Source: UBA10649 sp963700745 (lineage in GTDB: Bacteria; Actinomycetota; Actinomycetes; S36-B12). From it: 64,000 bases of DNA. The stretch covers positions 372,001 to 436,000 of the forward strand of contig CAVOYT010000013.1 in NCBI GenBank assembly GCA_963700745.1, in the 5' to 3' direction. The translations under genes and the position numbers were made by a program. The notes under the pieces are model-generated. The model did not search any database. It was not told the origin of the DNA and was given only the letters and a program-made list of their open reading frames with translations. Shown piece after piece: positions 46,121 through 53,609 of this stretch (position 1 is the stretch's first letter; each line of letters opens with the position of its first letter).

Positions 46121-46164
46121 TAATCCGGTTCATCCACCTGTAGCAATCACCTGAGGGAGTACGC

Positions 46165-47978
46165 ATGGCTGATCGGTTCCCCAGCCCGTTCGAGATCGAG
46201 ACGCCTGAAGGCGCCGAGGGCTGGCAAGAGTTGTACACGTACTCGTCGCTCTTCTCCGAGGGCCGGCGTGAGTACGAGGACTCGATGTTCTGGTTCCAGG
46301 ACGGCGTCCACTGGCCGCAGGCGCTGCGCCCGTGGGATGCGACGCTGTACGAGTTCGCGATCGCCTCGCTCTCGCAGTACAACACCCGGCATCTGCAGGT
46401 TCCGCCGGCCAACGGCATCGACTTCCGGATCCTCAACGGATACGCGTACCTCACGCCGGTTCCCGCCCCGGAGGCCGACATCGAGGCGCGCGTCGCCAAC
46501 TTCATGGATCGCGCCGGCTTCTACTTCATGAACTGGGACGACCTCTACGACAAGTGGATGATCAAGATCCGCGACCTGGTCAAGGAGCTCGAGACCATCA
46601 ACTTCGACGCGCTTGCCGGAGCTCGAGGACGCCGACCTCGTCGTGAAGTCCGGCGCGGGAGTCGGGTCGGGCTGGAAGATCCAGGCCGACTACCACCGCC
46701 TCGTCGACCTCGCGCTGAAGCTGTGGCAGTACCACTTCGAGTTCCTGAACCTCGGCTACGCCGCGTACCTGGACTTCTTCGGCTTCTGCAAGCAGTCCTG
46801 GCCGAGCATCCCCGACCTGGCCATCGCGAAGATGGTCGCGGGCGTCGAGGTCGACCTCTTCCGGCCCGACGAGGAGCTCAAGCGACTGGCCCACATGGCG
46901 GTGGACACCGGACTGGCCGAGGCCTTCGCCGGGGGCGACGTCGAGGCCACCTGCGAGGTACTCAAGGGCAGCCCCGCGGGCGAGGCGTGGATCGCCTCCT
47001 TCGAGGAGTCGGCCGAGCCGTGGTTCAACTTCTCCACCGGTTCGGGCTTCTACCACTCGGACAAGATCTGGATCGAGAACGTCGGCATCCCGTTCGACTT
47101 CATCAACAACTACATCGAGAAGCTGCAGCAGGGCGACGACCTCGCGCGACCGATGGAGGCCATCCGGGCCGAGCGCGACCGCATCGTCAACGAGTACGCC
47201 GAGCTGCTGCCCAGCGATGCCGACCGGGAGGCCTTCCAGGGCAAGCTCGGCCTGGCGCGCGTCGTGTTCCCGTACGTGGAGAACCACAACTTCTACGTCG
47301 AGCACTGGAGCCACTCGGTGATCTGGCGCAAGATGCGTCAGCTCGGCGAGCTCTTCGTCAAGGAGGGCTTCTGGAGCGAGGCGAACGACATCTTCTTCCT
47401 CAAGCGCACCGAGGTCGAGGAGGCCCTGTGGGACTACTACGCCTCGTGGGCGACACCGGCGCCGGCCGCCGGCCCCGGCTACTGGCCGCAGGAGATCGAG
47501 CGCCGCAGGGGAATCCACAACGCTCTCTCGGCGATGGAAGCCCACGCCCGCCATGGGCGTCCCGCCGGAGGTCATCACCGAGCCCTTCACCGTCATGCTG
47601 TGGGGAATCACCTCCGACAGCGTCTCGGCATGGCTTGGCGGCGGCGCCAGCGAGGACGGCGGACTCAAGGGCTTCGCTGCGTCGCCCGGCTCGGCTGAAG
47701 GCCCGGCCCGCGTGATCTTCTCGGCCGACCAGATCGGCGAGGTCCAGCAGGGCGAGATCCTCGTCGCGCCGCTGACGGCCCCCTCGTGGGCGCCGATCTT
47801 CGGCAAGATCGGGGCGACGGTGACCGATACCGGAGGCATGATGAGTCATGCCGCGATCGTGTGCCGCGAGTACGGACTGCCCGCGGTCACGGGCACCGGC
47901 TTCGCGACGTCGACGATCACCACCGGGCAGATGATCCGGGTCGACGGATCGAGCGGCACCGTCACGATCCTGGACTAG
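46165..47978 (+). CDS. phenylphosphate-synthase alpha-like subunit with phosphohistidine domain (frameshifted)
   Basis: About 604 residues. The N-terminal 500 (FEIETPEGAEGWQELYTYSSLFSEGRREYEDSMFWFQDGVHWPQALRPWD, FDFINNYIEKLQQGD) form the substrate domain found in phenylphosphate synthase protein 1. The C-terminus is the swivelling domain: GFAASPGSAEGPARVI, GEILVAPLTAPSWAPIFGKIGATVTDTGGMMSHAAIVCREYGLPAVTGTG, with the phosphorylated His near residue 561; the Thauera protein uses His569. ATG 46165 follows GAGGGAG. Frameshifts lie near 46620 and 47550. No CBS-domain third subunit is present. The pair should move phosphate from ATP through His to a phenolic hydroxyl; rifampin phosphotransferase and CreHI are related in design. 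Confidence 0.85.
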
Positions 47979-48029
47979 TCACAGGACACTCGCCCCGGTC
48001 CGGGCGGGACGAACGTCACAACTCCATAC

Positions 48030-48079
48030 CGTGGTTCCGTCGGGCGGGACGACAGCCTTGCCCGCCCGACGGAACCACG
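48030..48079. terminator. perfect 19-bp inverted repeat
   Basis: cgtggttccgtcgggcggg (48030-48048) and its exact complement (48061-48079) flank a 12-nt loop. It lies 52 bases after the alpha-like subunit gene and 41 bases before the Rieske oxygenase gene, both rightward. It is strong enough to stop or attenuate transcription, or to stabilise the upstream mRNA end. The 12-mer cgggcgggacga also occurs at 48001-48012. Confidence 0.75.
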
Positions 48080-48119
48080 GGACCGTAATCGCTATCCGTG
48101 CACGCGAAGGGACGCTCGA

Positions 48120-49379
48120 ATGCTGACAGTGGAACAGAACGAGGAGCTCACGCAGGTCGGGCCCGGCACGCCGATGGGCGAGCTGCTCCGCCGCTACTGG
48201 TACCCGATCGCGTTCGAGGAGGACTTCGACTCGGTCTCGACCAAGACGGTGCGGCTGCTCAGCGAGAACTGGACGCTGTTCAAGACGCCGAAGGGCGGCC
48301 GCTACGGCATCGTCGCCGAGGCCTGCCCCCATCGCCGAGCATCACTCACCTACGGCGTCGTGCATGAGGACGGCATCCGCTGCGGCTACCACGGCTGGAA
48401 GTGGGACTTCGACGGCAACTGCCTCGAGCAGCCGGCGGAGGCCGACAACCAGAACTTCCGCGACCGGGTGAAGCAGAAGAGCGGCAAGGCCGAGGTCATG
48501 GGCGGCATGGTCTGGGTGTACGTCGGGCCCGAGCCTGCTCCCGAGCTGCCTCGCTTCGACGTCTTCGTGATGGACGGCATCAAGGACTGCGGCTACACGA
48601 CCCTGCCATGCAACTGGCTGCAGATCATGGAGAACTCGGTCGACCCGCACCACGTCGAATGGCTGCACGGCTACTACTTCGAGTTCCTCGGCCAGACTGA
48701 GGGCTTCGATGCCCCCAAGGCATTCCAGAAGAAGCACATGCGCACGGGCTTCGAGGAGATGGAGTGGGGAATCCTCAAGCGCCGCGTCCTTGAGGGAAGC
48801 ACGGAGGAGAACGACGACTGGAAGATCGGCCATCCGCTGGTCTTCCCGTTCTACATGCGCGTCGGCGGCGCTGGGATCGACCAGATGCAGATCCGAGTGC
48901 CGATCGACGACACGACGACGTGGAAGCTCTTCTACTCCAACCACGCCCCCGAGGGCGGAACGTGGGAGCCACAGGATCGCCCGGCCTTCTACGAGTACCT
49001 GTGGAAGGACGAGAACGGTCGGTTCATCACCGACTACATCGAAGGCCAGGACATCATGGCCTGGGTCTCGCAGGGGCCGGTGACCGATCGCACGCAGGAG
49101 CACCTCGGCCGTTCCGACGCCGGCGTGGCGATGCTGCGCAAGATGTTCAAGGAGAACATGAAGAAGGTGGCGGACGGGGAGGATCCGATCGGCACCGTGC
49201 GCGAGAAGCACGAGATCATCAAGCTGCCCTGCGAGAAGGACAAGTTCGGCGCGGAGAGCGAGTTCGCCAAGGCCTGGATCACCGGCGGATCGATGCGCTA
49301 CAGCCCGCTCCAGCAGCAGCTGCTCGACCTGCACGCGGACGCCTGGGCGAACAAGGCCAAGGCTGGGTCGGGTGCCTGA
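48120..49379 (+). CDS. Rieske non-haem iron oxygenase, alpha subunit
   Basis: The 419-residue frame is intact. Start ATG 48120 follows GAAGGGA. The Rieske cluster is ACPHRRASLTYG (C-x-H) and RCGYHGWKWDFDGNC (C-x-x-H). The catalytic iron motif is NSVDPHHVEWLHGYY. The size, N-terminal Rieske position and absence of a small beta subunit gene fit the phthalate/vanillate-type class with homomeric oxygenases. Electron partners are likely the ferredoxin at 36121 and the reductase at 51041. Given the upstream aryl-phosphate genes, its substrate may be a phosphorylated phenol, to be hydroxylated to a catechol (inference). Other aromatic acids or ethers remain possible. Confidence 0.9.
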   Translation: MLTVEQNEELTQVGPGTPMGELLRRYWYPIAFEEDFDSVSTKTVRLLSENWTLFKTPKGGRYGIVAEACPHRRASLTYGVVHEDGIRCGYHGWKWDFDGNCLEQPAEADNQNFRDRVKQKSGKAEVMGGMVWVYVGPEPAPELPRFDVFVMDGIKDCGYTTLPCNWLQIMENSVDPHHVEWLHGYYFEFLGQTEGFDAPKAFQKKHMRTGFEEMEWGILKRRVLEGSTEENDDWKIGHPLVFPFYMRVGGAGIDQMQIRVPIDDTTTWKLFYSNHAPEGGTWEPQDRPAFYEYLWKDENGRFITDYIEGQDIMAWVSQGPVTDRTQEHLGRSDAGVAMLRKMFKENMKKVADGEDPIGTVREKHEIIKLPCEKDKFGAESEFAKAWITGGSMRYSPLQQQLLDLHADAWANKAKAGSGA

Positions 49380-49632
49380 GGTCGGGCTTCCCCCGGACCC
49401 GCACCGCCTGCCTCCTCCCGGGGCGTGGTTCGCGGGGGATGCTGAGCGGCACTTCCTCGACCGGCCCCGCTTCTGCCCGATGTGCGGAGACGGTCTGGAT
49501 GCGGACGGCGGGATCAGCACCGAGTACTGGGCCGGGGATGCCCGCTACTTCATGACCTGGTGTGGCGGTTGCGGCTGGTTCGGTGAGGTCGTCCGGTTCG
49601 ACATGGTGACCATCACCGAAGTCGAGCACTAG
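49372..49632 (+). CDS. small zinc-ribbon protein
   Basis: An 86-residue protein whose GTG 49372 overlaps the end of the oxygenase gene by 8 bases. FLDRPRFCPMCGDGLDADGG and TWCGGCGWFGEVVRFDMV form two C-x-x-C knuckles about 30 residues apart. Coupling to the oxygenase suggests an accessory role, perhaps in cluster or complex assembly (inference). I know no named family with this pattern. The absence of frameshifts and the overlap with coding flanks support a real gene. Confidence 0.65.
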   Translation: MPEVGLPPDPHRLPPPGAWFAGDAERHFLDRPRFCPMCGDGLDADGGISTEYWAGDARYFMTWCGGCGWFGEVVRFDMVTITEVEH

Positions 49633-49638
49633 CGCGTC

Positions 49639-50394
49639 GTGCAGACCGTCCAGGGGATCGCACGGGCGATCCTGTCGGCCCGTGCGGCAGGAGAGCCGAT
49701 CCCGGCTGAGTCCCTGCCCGTGGATGCCTTGCATGCCTACGACGTCCAGGCGATCGTGACGTCCGCACGGCTGTCCGCCGGGGAGGTCGTGACGGGCTGG
49801 AAGCTGGGCTACACGTCGGAAGCCATGCGGGAGGCACTCGGCATCGATGAGCCGAATGCCGGCCCCCTGACCGATGCGATGGTCTTCACGTCACCCGCTC
49901 AGCTGCCGGGCAGCCTGCTCCAGCCACGGGTGGAACCGGAGATCGCCGTGGTGCTTGATGGCGATGGCGGGATCCGTGAACTGCGCCCCGCCCTCGAGGT
50001 GGTCGATTCCGTGTGGGCGGACTACATCTTCGACTGGGCGCACAACACGGCGGATGGCTCATCCGCAGCGGCCGCCGTTCTCGCCCCGAGCGCTATTGAC
50101 CGCGGCTGGCTGACTAGCGCCGAGGTCGTCCTCACCAACTCCGACGGCAGCGAGAGCCGGGGACGGGTCGCCGACCAGGTTCCCGACCTCGAAGCCGTGG
50201 TCGGCTGGCTGCGCGACCTCCTCGAGCCACGCGGACCGCGCCTCACCGCAGGCTGCGTCATCCTGACCGGGGGCCTGCTCGCGCCGATCCCGCTGCCTGC
50301 AGGAGGATGGGCCCGCGCCCGATTCACGAACTCCCGCACGCAGGACGACGACATCGTCGTCGAGGCCCGCCGACCTGAGAGGAACGCATCGTGA
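49639..50394 (+). CDS. FAH-like hydratase/decarboxylase, third paralogue
   Basis: The 251-residue frame is intact from GTG 49639, 7 nt after the zinc-ribbon stop. VTGWKLGYTSEAMREALGIDEPNAGPLTDAM matches the hydratase core of the two paralogues on the left; LQPRVEPEIAVVLDGDG carries the E-x-E metal motif; LEVVDSVWADYIFDWAHNTADGSSAA carries the Asp. The C-terminal GCVILTGGLLAPIPLPAGGWARARF is conserved but shorter. A third hydratase in the same island suggests a different substrate (e.g. a branched dienoate), or a split of the decarboxylase and hydratase roles. The stop overlaps the HAD gene by 4 bases. Confidence 0.85.
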   Translation: MQTVQGIARAILSARAAGEPIPAESLPVDALHAYDVQAIVTSARLSAGEVVTGWKLGYTSEAMREALGIDEPNAGPLTDAMVFTSPAQLPGSLLQPRVEPEIAVVLDGDGGIRELRPALEVVDSVWADYIFDWAHNTADGSSAAAAVLAPSAIDRGWLTSAEVVLTNSDGSESRGRVADQVPDLEAVVGWLRDLLEPRGPRLTAGCVILTGGLLAPIPLPAGGWARARFTNSRTQDDDIVVEARRPERNAS

Positions 50395-51038
50395 CCGCCC
50401 TGATCTTCGACTTCGGGGGGCCGGTGCTCCTGACCCCGTTCGAGCTGCGCCACGTCGGCGAACGCGACCTCGGGCTCGCCCCGGGGACCTTCGCGTGGAC
50501 CGGCCCGTTCGACACGACGGCCGACCCGGACTGGCGGGCGTTCCAGGACGGTGAGATGAACGAGCGCCAGTACTGGGCGCTGCGGGCCCAGGAGTTCGCC
50601 AGCATCACCGGGGAGGAGCCCACGATGCCGGCGCTCTGCAGTCACCTCTACTCCGGGAGCGAGGACGAACTGGTCCGGCCGGAGGCTCGGCGCCTGCTTC
50701 GGGATGCTCAGGCGGCCGGCATCCCCGTGGGCGCGCTGACGAACGACCTGACCTCCTTCCACGACCAGGACTGGCTGGACCGGATGGGCATCCTCGACGA
50801 GTTCGATGTCCTGGTGGATGGACGGACCGAGGGCGTCTACAAGCCGGATCCGGCGGCCTACCAGCTGATCCTCGACCGGATGGGCGTCGCGGCCCAGGGC
50901 ACCGTCTTCGTCGACGATCAGCCGGTCAACCTGCGCGGCGCCGAGGTGGTGGGACTCACACCTGTCCACTTGGACCCTGTTGACCCTTCGCCAGGGTTTA
51001 GGTTGGCCAGGACACTACTTGGACTTCCACAGGAGTAG
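50391..51038 (+). CDS. HAD-superfamily hydrolase
   Basis: A 215-residue HAD subfamily IA protein; GTG 50391 overlaps the previous stop. Motif I is LIFDFGGPVLL (the nucleophile Asp is present, but the usual second Asp is Gly); motif II is PVGALTNDL; motif III is the KPDPAAYQLILDRM Lys; motif IV is VFVDDQPVNLRGAEVVG. Loss of the second Asp is typical of a subgroup that includes proteins with unclear phosphatase activity, so hydrolysis of an aryl phosphate is possible but not supported by the motif. Intact frame, last gene before the reductase, 2 bases apart. Confidence 0.82.
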   Translation: MTALIFDFGGPVLLTPFELRHVGERDLGLAPGTFAWTGPFDTTADPDWRAFQDGEMNERQYWALRAQEFASITGEEPTMPALCSHLYSGSEDELVRPEARRLLRDAQAAGIPVGALTNDLTSFHDQDWLDRMGILDEFDVLVDGRTEGVYKPDPAAYQLILDRMGVAAQGTVFVDDQPVNLRGAEVVGLTPVHLDPVDPSPGFRLARTLLGLPQE

Positions 51039-51040
51039 CC

Positions 51041-52402
51041 ATGCCTCGCGCCCTCAGGGTCGCCGTCGTCGGATCGGGCCCCTCGGGGATCTACGCGACC
51101 GACGCCCTCGTCAGCCAGACCGATGTCCCGATCGAGGTCGACGTCATCGACCGACTGCCGGTCCCCTTCGGACTCGTTCGCTACGGGGTGGCCCCCGATC
51201 ACCTCAGCATCCGCTCCGTCCGTGACACCCTTGACAAGGTGCTGGACAAGGACGGCGTTCGCTTCCTGGGGAACGTCCGCGTGGGGCAGGACGTGTCGAT
51301 GGCCGACCTGCACGTCCACTACGACGCGATCATCCTCACGTATGGCGCGTCCGGCGATCGCCGCCTCGGAATCGCGGGCGAGGACCTGCCCGGCAGTGTG
51401 GCGGCGACGGACTTCGTGGCCTGGTACTGCGGGCACCCGGACGCTGACCGTGCACTGTTCGAGGACCTCGTCCCACACGCCACGGGTGTGGTCGTGGTCG
51501 GTATCGGAAACGTCGCGGTGGACGTGACCCGGGTGCTCGCCAAGACGGTGGCCGAGCTCGACCACACCGACATGCCGCAGCACGTGTTCGACACGCTCGC
51601 CCGGTCGCAGGTATCGGACATCTACGTGCTCGGCCGACGCGGCCCCGCGCAGGCGGCGTTCACGACGAAGGAGCTGCGCGAGCTCGGCGAGCTTGCCGAC
51701 GCCGACATCATCGTGGATCCCGCGGACATGGAGCTGGATGAGGCAAGCGCAGCGGTGGTTGCCGCCGACAAGGCCGTCGCCCGCAACGTCAAGGTGATGC
51801 AGGAGTGGGCGGGCCGTCCAACGATGGGCAAGAGCCGCCGGATCCACCTGCGGTTCTTCGCCCGCCCGACCGAGCTCAAGGGCGCCGACCACGTCGAGAC
51901 GGTCGTGGTCGAGCGAACGGTGCTCACGCCGGAGGGGTCTGCCGCCGGGACGGGGGAGTTCACCGAGCTCGCGGCGAACGTGGTCGTCCGCAGTGTCGGC
52001 TACCGCGGCACGGCCCTTGGCGAGGTGCCGTTCGACTCGGGTCGCAACGTCATTCCGCACGTCGATGGCCGGATCGAGCGCGACGGTGTGCCGGTACCGG
52101 GGGAGTACGTGGCGGGATGGATCAAGCGCGGGCCCACCGGGATCATCGGGACGAACAAGAAGGACGCCACCGCGACCGTGGCCTCGTTGCTGGAGGATGC
52201 CGCGGCAGGGACACTGCCGGCCCCTGCCGAGCCCACCGCCGAGGCTATCGACGCGCTGCTGGCCGACCGTGGCGTGCAGGTCGTCACGACCGGCGGCTGG
52301 CGGTCCATCGACGCGGCCGAGCGAGCCCTGGGCGCCACTCGGGGTCGCGACCGGACCACGATCCACGACCGCACCGATCTGCTCGAAGCCGCCCGCGGCT
52401 GA
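51041..52402 (+). CDS. ferredoxin-NADP reductase, FprA/adrenodoxin-reductase type
   Basis: The 453-residue frame is intact; AGGAG lies 5 nt before ATG 51041. RVAVVGSGPSGIYATDAL binds FAD; VPFGLVRYGVAPDHLSIRSV and LTYGASGDRRLGIAGEDLPG are family signatures; GVVVVGIGNVAVDVTRVLAK binds NADPH; VVRSVGYRGTALGEVPFD and YVAGWIKRGPTGIIGTNKKDA finish it. It oxidises NADPH and reduces a ferredoxin, and here most likely drives the Rieske ferredoxin and oxygenase. FprA-type reductases usually serve P450 and ferredoxin systems, so pairing with a Rieske oxygenase is uncommon. Confidence 0.92.
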   Translation: MPRALRVAVVGSGPSGIYATDALVSQTDVPIEVDVIDRLPVPFGLVRYGVAPDHLSIRSVRDTLDKVLDKDGVRFLGNVRVGQDVSMADLHVHYDAIILTYGASGDRRLGIAGEDLPGSVAATDFVAWYCGHPDADRALFEDLVPHATGVVVVGIGNVAVDVTRVLAKTVAELDHTDMPQHVFDTLARSQVSDIYVLGRRGPAQAAFTTKELRELGELADADIIVDPADMELDEASAAVVAADKAVARNVKVMQEWAGRPTMGKSRRIHLRFFARPTELKGADHVETVVVERTVLTPEGSAAGTGEFTELAANVVVRSVGYRGTALGEVPFDSGRNVIPHVDGRIERDGVPVPGEYVAGWIKRGPTGIIGTNKKDATATVASLLEDAAAGTLPAPAEPTAEAIDALLADRGVQVVTTGGWRSIDAAERALGATRGRDRTTIHDRTDLLEAARG

Positions 52403-52411
52403 CCCCCCTTC

Positions 52412-52475
52412 CGATGCCTCGTCACTTGTGGCGGGTTTCCGACGCCGGAAAGTCCCCACAAGTGACGACGCATCG
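52412..52475. repeat. intergenic hairpin element, family copy B
   Basis: cgatgcctcgtcacttgtgg (52412-52431) and ccacaagtgacgacgcatcg (52456-52475) pair with one mismatch. It lies 10 bases after the reductase stop. The core cacttgtggcgggtttccg...ccggaa is shared with the copies at 53536 and 3099 (reverse). Confidence 0.85.
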
Positions 52476-52498
52476 GGGTGGAGCGGGCGGGGATTGCG

Positions 52499-53446
52499 CT
52501 AGAGGGCACCGCGGGCGCGCAGCGCAGCCCGCACTTTGGCCCGGGCGCGCTGCGGATGGCGCAGGTCACTGGCGACGACCTCCACGACGTACCAGCCCAA
52601 CTCGCGCAGGAGGGTCCGTCGCGTCGCGTCCGCCATTCGCCGAGCCGGATCGTCGTGGTCTGCCCCGTCGTACTCGATGACGATGCGCCACTGCTCGTAG
52701 ACGAGGTCCCCTCGTGCGATGAAGCCCCCGTACTCGTCGGTGATGATCGCGTTCACCTCCGGGCACGGCAGCCCGTCCTCGACCACATGGACGCGCAGCC
52801 TGGACTCCTGAGGCGACTCCGCGCGTGGGTCCAGCATCGGGATCGCCTTCCGGGCGCGGACCTTGCCCGGGTATCGCAGTCGCCGGCGGAGCACCCGGGT
52901 CAACTGCGCATGGGTCACGCCGTGCGTGCGCATGACGACGTCCCCGACCGCCACCAGGTCGGGCAGAGCCAGCAGCGGGGCCAGGTCCATGAACGTCCGC
53001 GCCGGCGAGGTGAGACGAAGGCCATCGACGACGGTGATCTCGTCGGGGGTGATGTTCGCCTGCCGAGGCCGAACCCCGGTACGCCGCGGTCGAGGTCTGC
53101 CCTCCGGGACGAGAACGTGCACATCGACGTCGCACAACCGGTACGGAAGCGGCAGATCAAGAAGCATCGCGGCAGTGGGTCCCCAGAGGACTGCATCATC
53201 GCGTGACGCCAGCGCCACGGCCTGCGATCGAGTGACCACCGTGTCCGCCACGTGCGCCGGGACACGCAGCCCGCGACTCGGGCTTCGGAAGCGCAGCGAG
53301 CGCGAGGCGGAGCGCGTCAGATCCTGAGCGCCGGTCGCCGTGACCAGGAATGGGGCATCCCCTCGACTGGGCGTGTCACGAGGCTCGGCACTGTCTGGCA
53401 TGCGGCTGTCTGGCATGCGACTGTCTGGCATGCGACTGTCTGGCAT
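52499..53446 (-). CDS. DUF559-type endonuclease-like protein
   Basis: The intact frame encodes up to 315 residues and starts within a 15-bp repeat that gives MPDS four times, so the true start may be any of several ATGs. The middle (AVLWGPTAAMLLDLPLPYRLCDVDVHVLVPEG; LTSPARTFMDLAPLLALPDLVAVGDVVMR) is a domain common in actinobacterial homologues of the AbiEi-like type. The C-terminal VIEYDGADHDDPARRMADATRRTLLRELGWYVVEVVASDL matches DUF559, a Vsr/PD-(D/E)xK-like nuclease fold (E-x-D and Q/H positions visible). Function unknown. The gene is framed by two copies of the hairpin element. Confidence 0.8.
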   Translation of the reverse strand: MPDSRMPDSRMPDSRMPDSAEPRDTPSRGDAPFLVTATGAQDLTRSASRSLRFRSPSRGLRVPAHVADTVVTRSQAVALASRDDAVLWGPTAAMLLDLPLPYRLCDVDVHVLVPEGRPRPRRTGVRPRQANITPDEITVVDGLRLTSPARTFMDLAPLLALPDLVAVGDVVMRTHGVTHAQLTRVLRRRLRYPGKVRARKAIPMLDPRAESPQESRLRVHVVEDGLPCPEVNAIITDEYGGFIARGDLVYEQWRIVIEYDGADHDDPARRMADATRRTLLRELGWYVVEVVASDLRHPQRARAKVRAALRARGAL

Positions 53447-53450
53447 GCGC
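53391..53450. repeat. 15-bp tandem repeat, four copies, at the DUF559 start
   Basis: ctgtctggcatgcg plus one variable base occurs at 53391, 53406, 53421 and 53436. On the minus strand each copy encodes MPDSR or close to it, so every unit supplies an in-frame ATG for the DUF559 gene. Confidence 0.9.
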
Positions 53451-53535
53451 GATGGTCCCGGCGCCCGATCGCCGGCTTGAGCTGGCGGCGTGACGTGGTG
53501 GACACCCGACCACGTCAGGAGCGCCTGTGCACTTC

Positions 53536-53599
53536 CGATGCCTCGTCACTTGTGGTCGGTTTCTGGCCCGGAAGGCCCGCCACAAGTGACGAGGCATCG
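53536..53599. repeat. intergenic hairpin element, family copy C
   Basis: cgatgcctcgtcacttgtgg (53536-53555) and its exact complement (53580-53599) form a perfect 20-bp stem with a 24-nt loop. The stem is almost identical to copy B, 1.1 kb away. It lies 11 bases after the end of the sucrase/ferredoxin-like gene. Confidence 0.88.
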
Positions 53600-53609
53600 A
53601 AGGGGGGCG

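Noticed and set aside
45043..47978. a split housekeeping PEP synthase
   Set aside because: The C-terminal PEP/pyruvate TIM-barrel domain is missing and the large subunit has a different substrate domain; the aromatic context fits aryl phosphorylation better.
53391..53450. CRISPR array
   Set aside because: The 15-bp units are directly adjacent without spacers and encode an in-frame peptide.
52412..53599. insertion sequence with terminal repeats around the DUF559 gene
   Set aside because: Each flanking element is itself a full hairpin, and DUF559 proteins are not transposases; no target duplication is seen. A mobile cassette remains possible and is noted separately.
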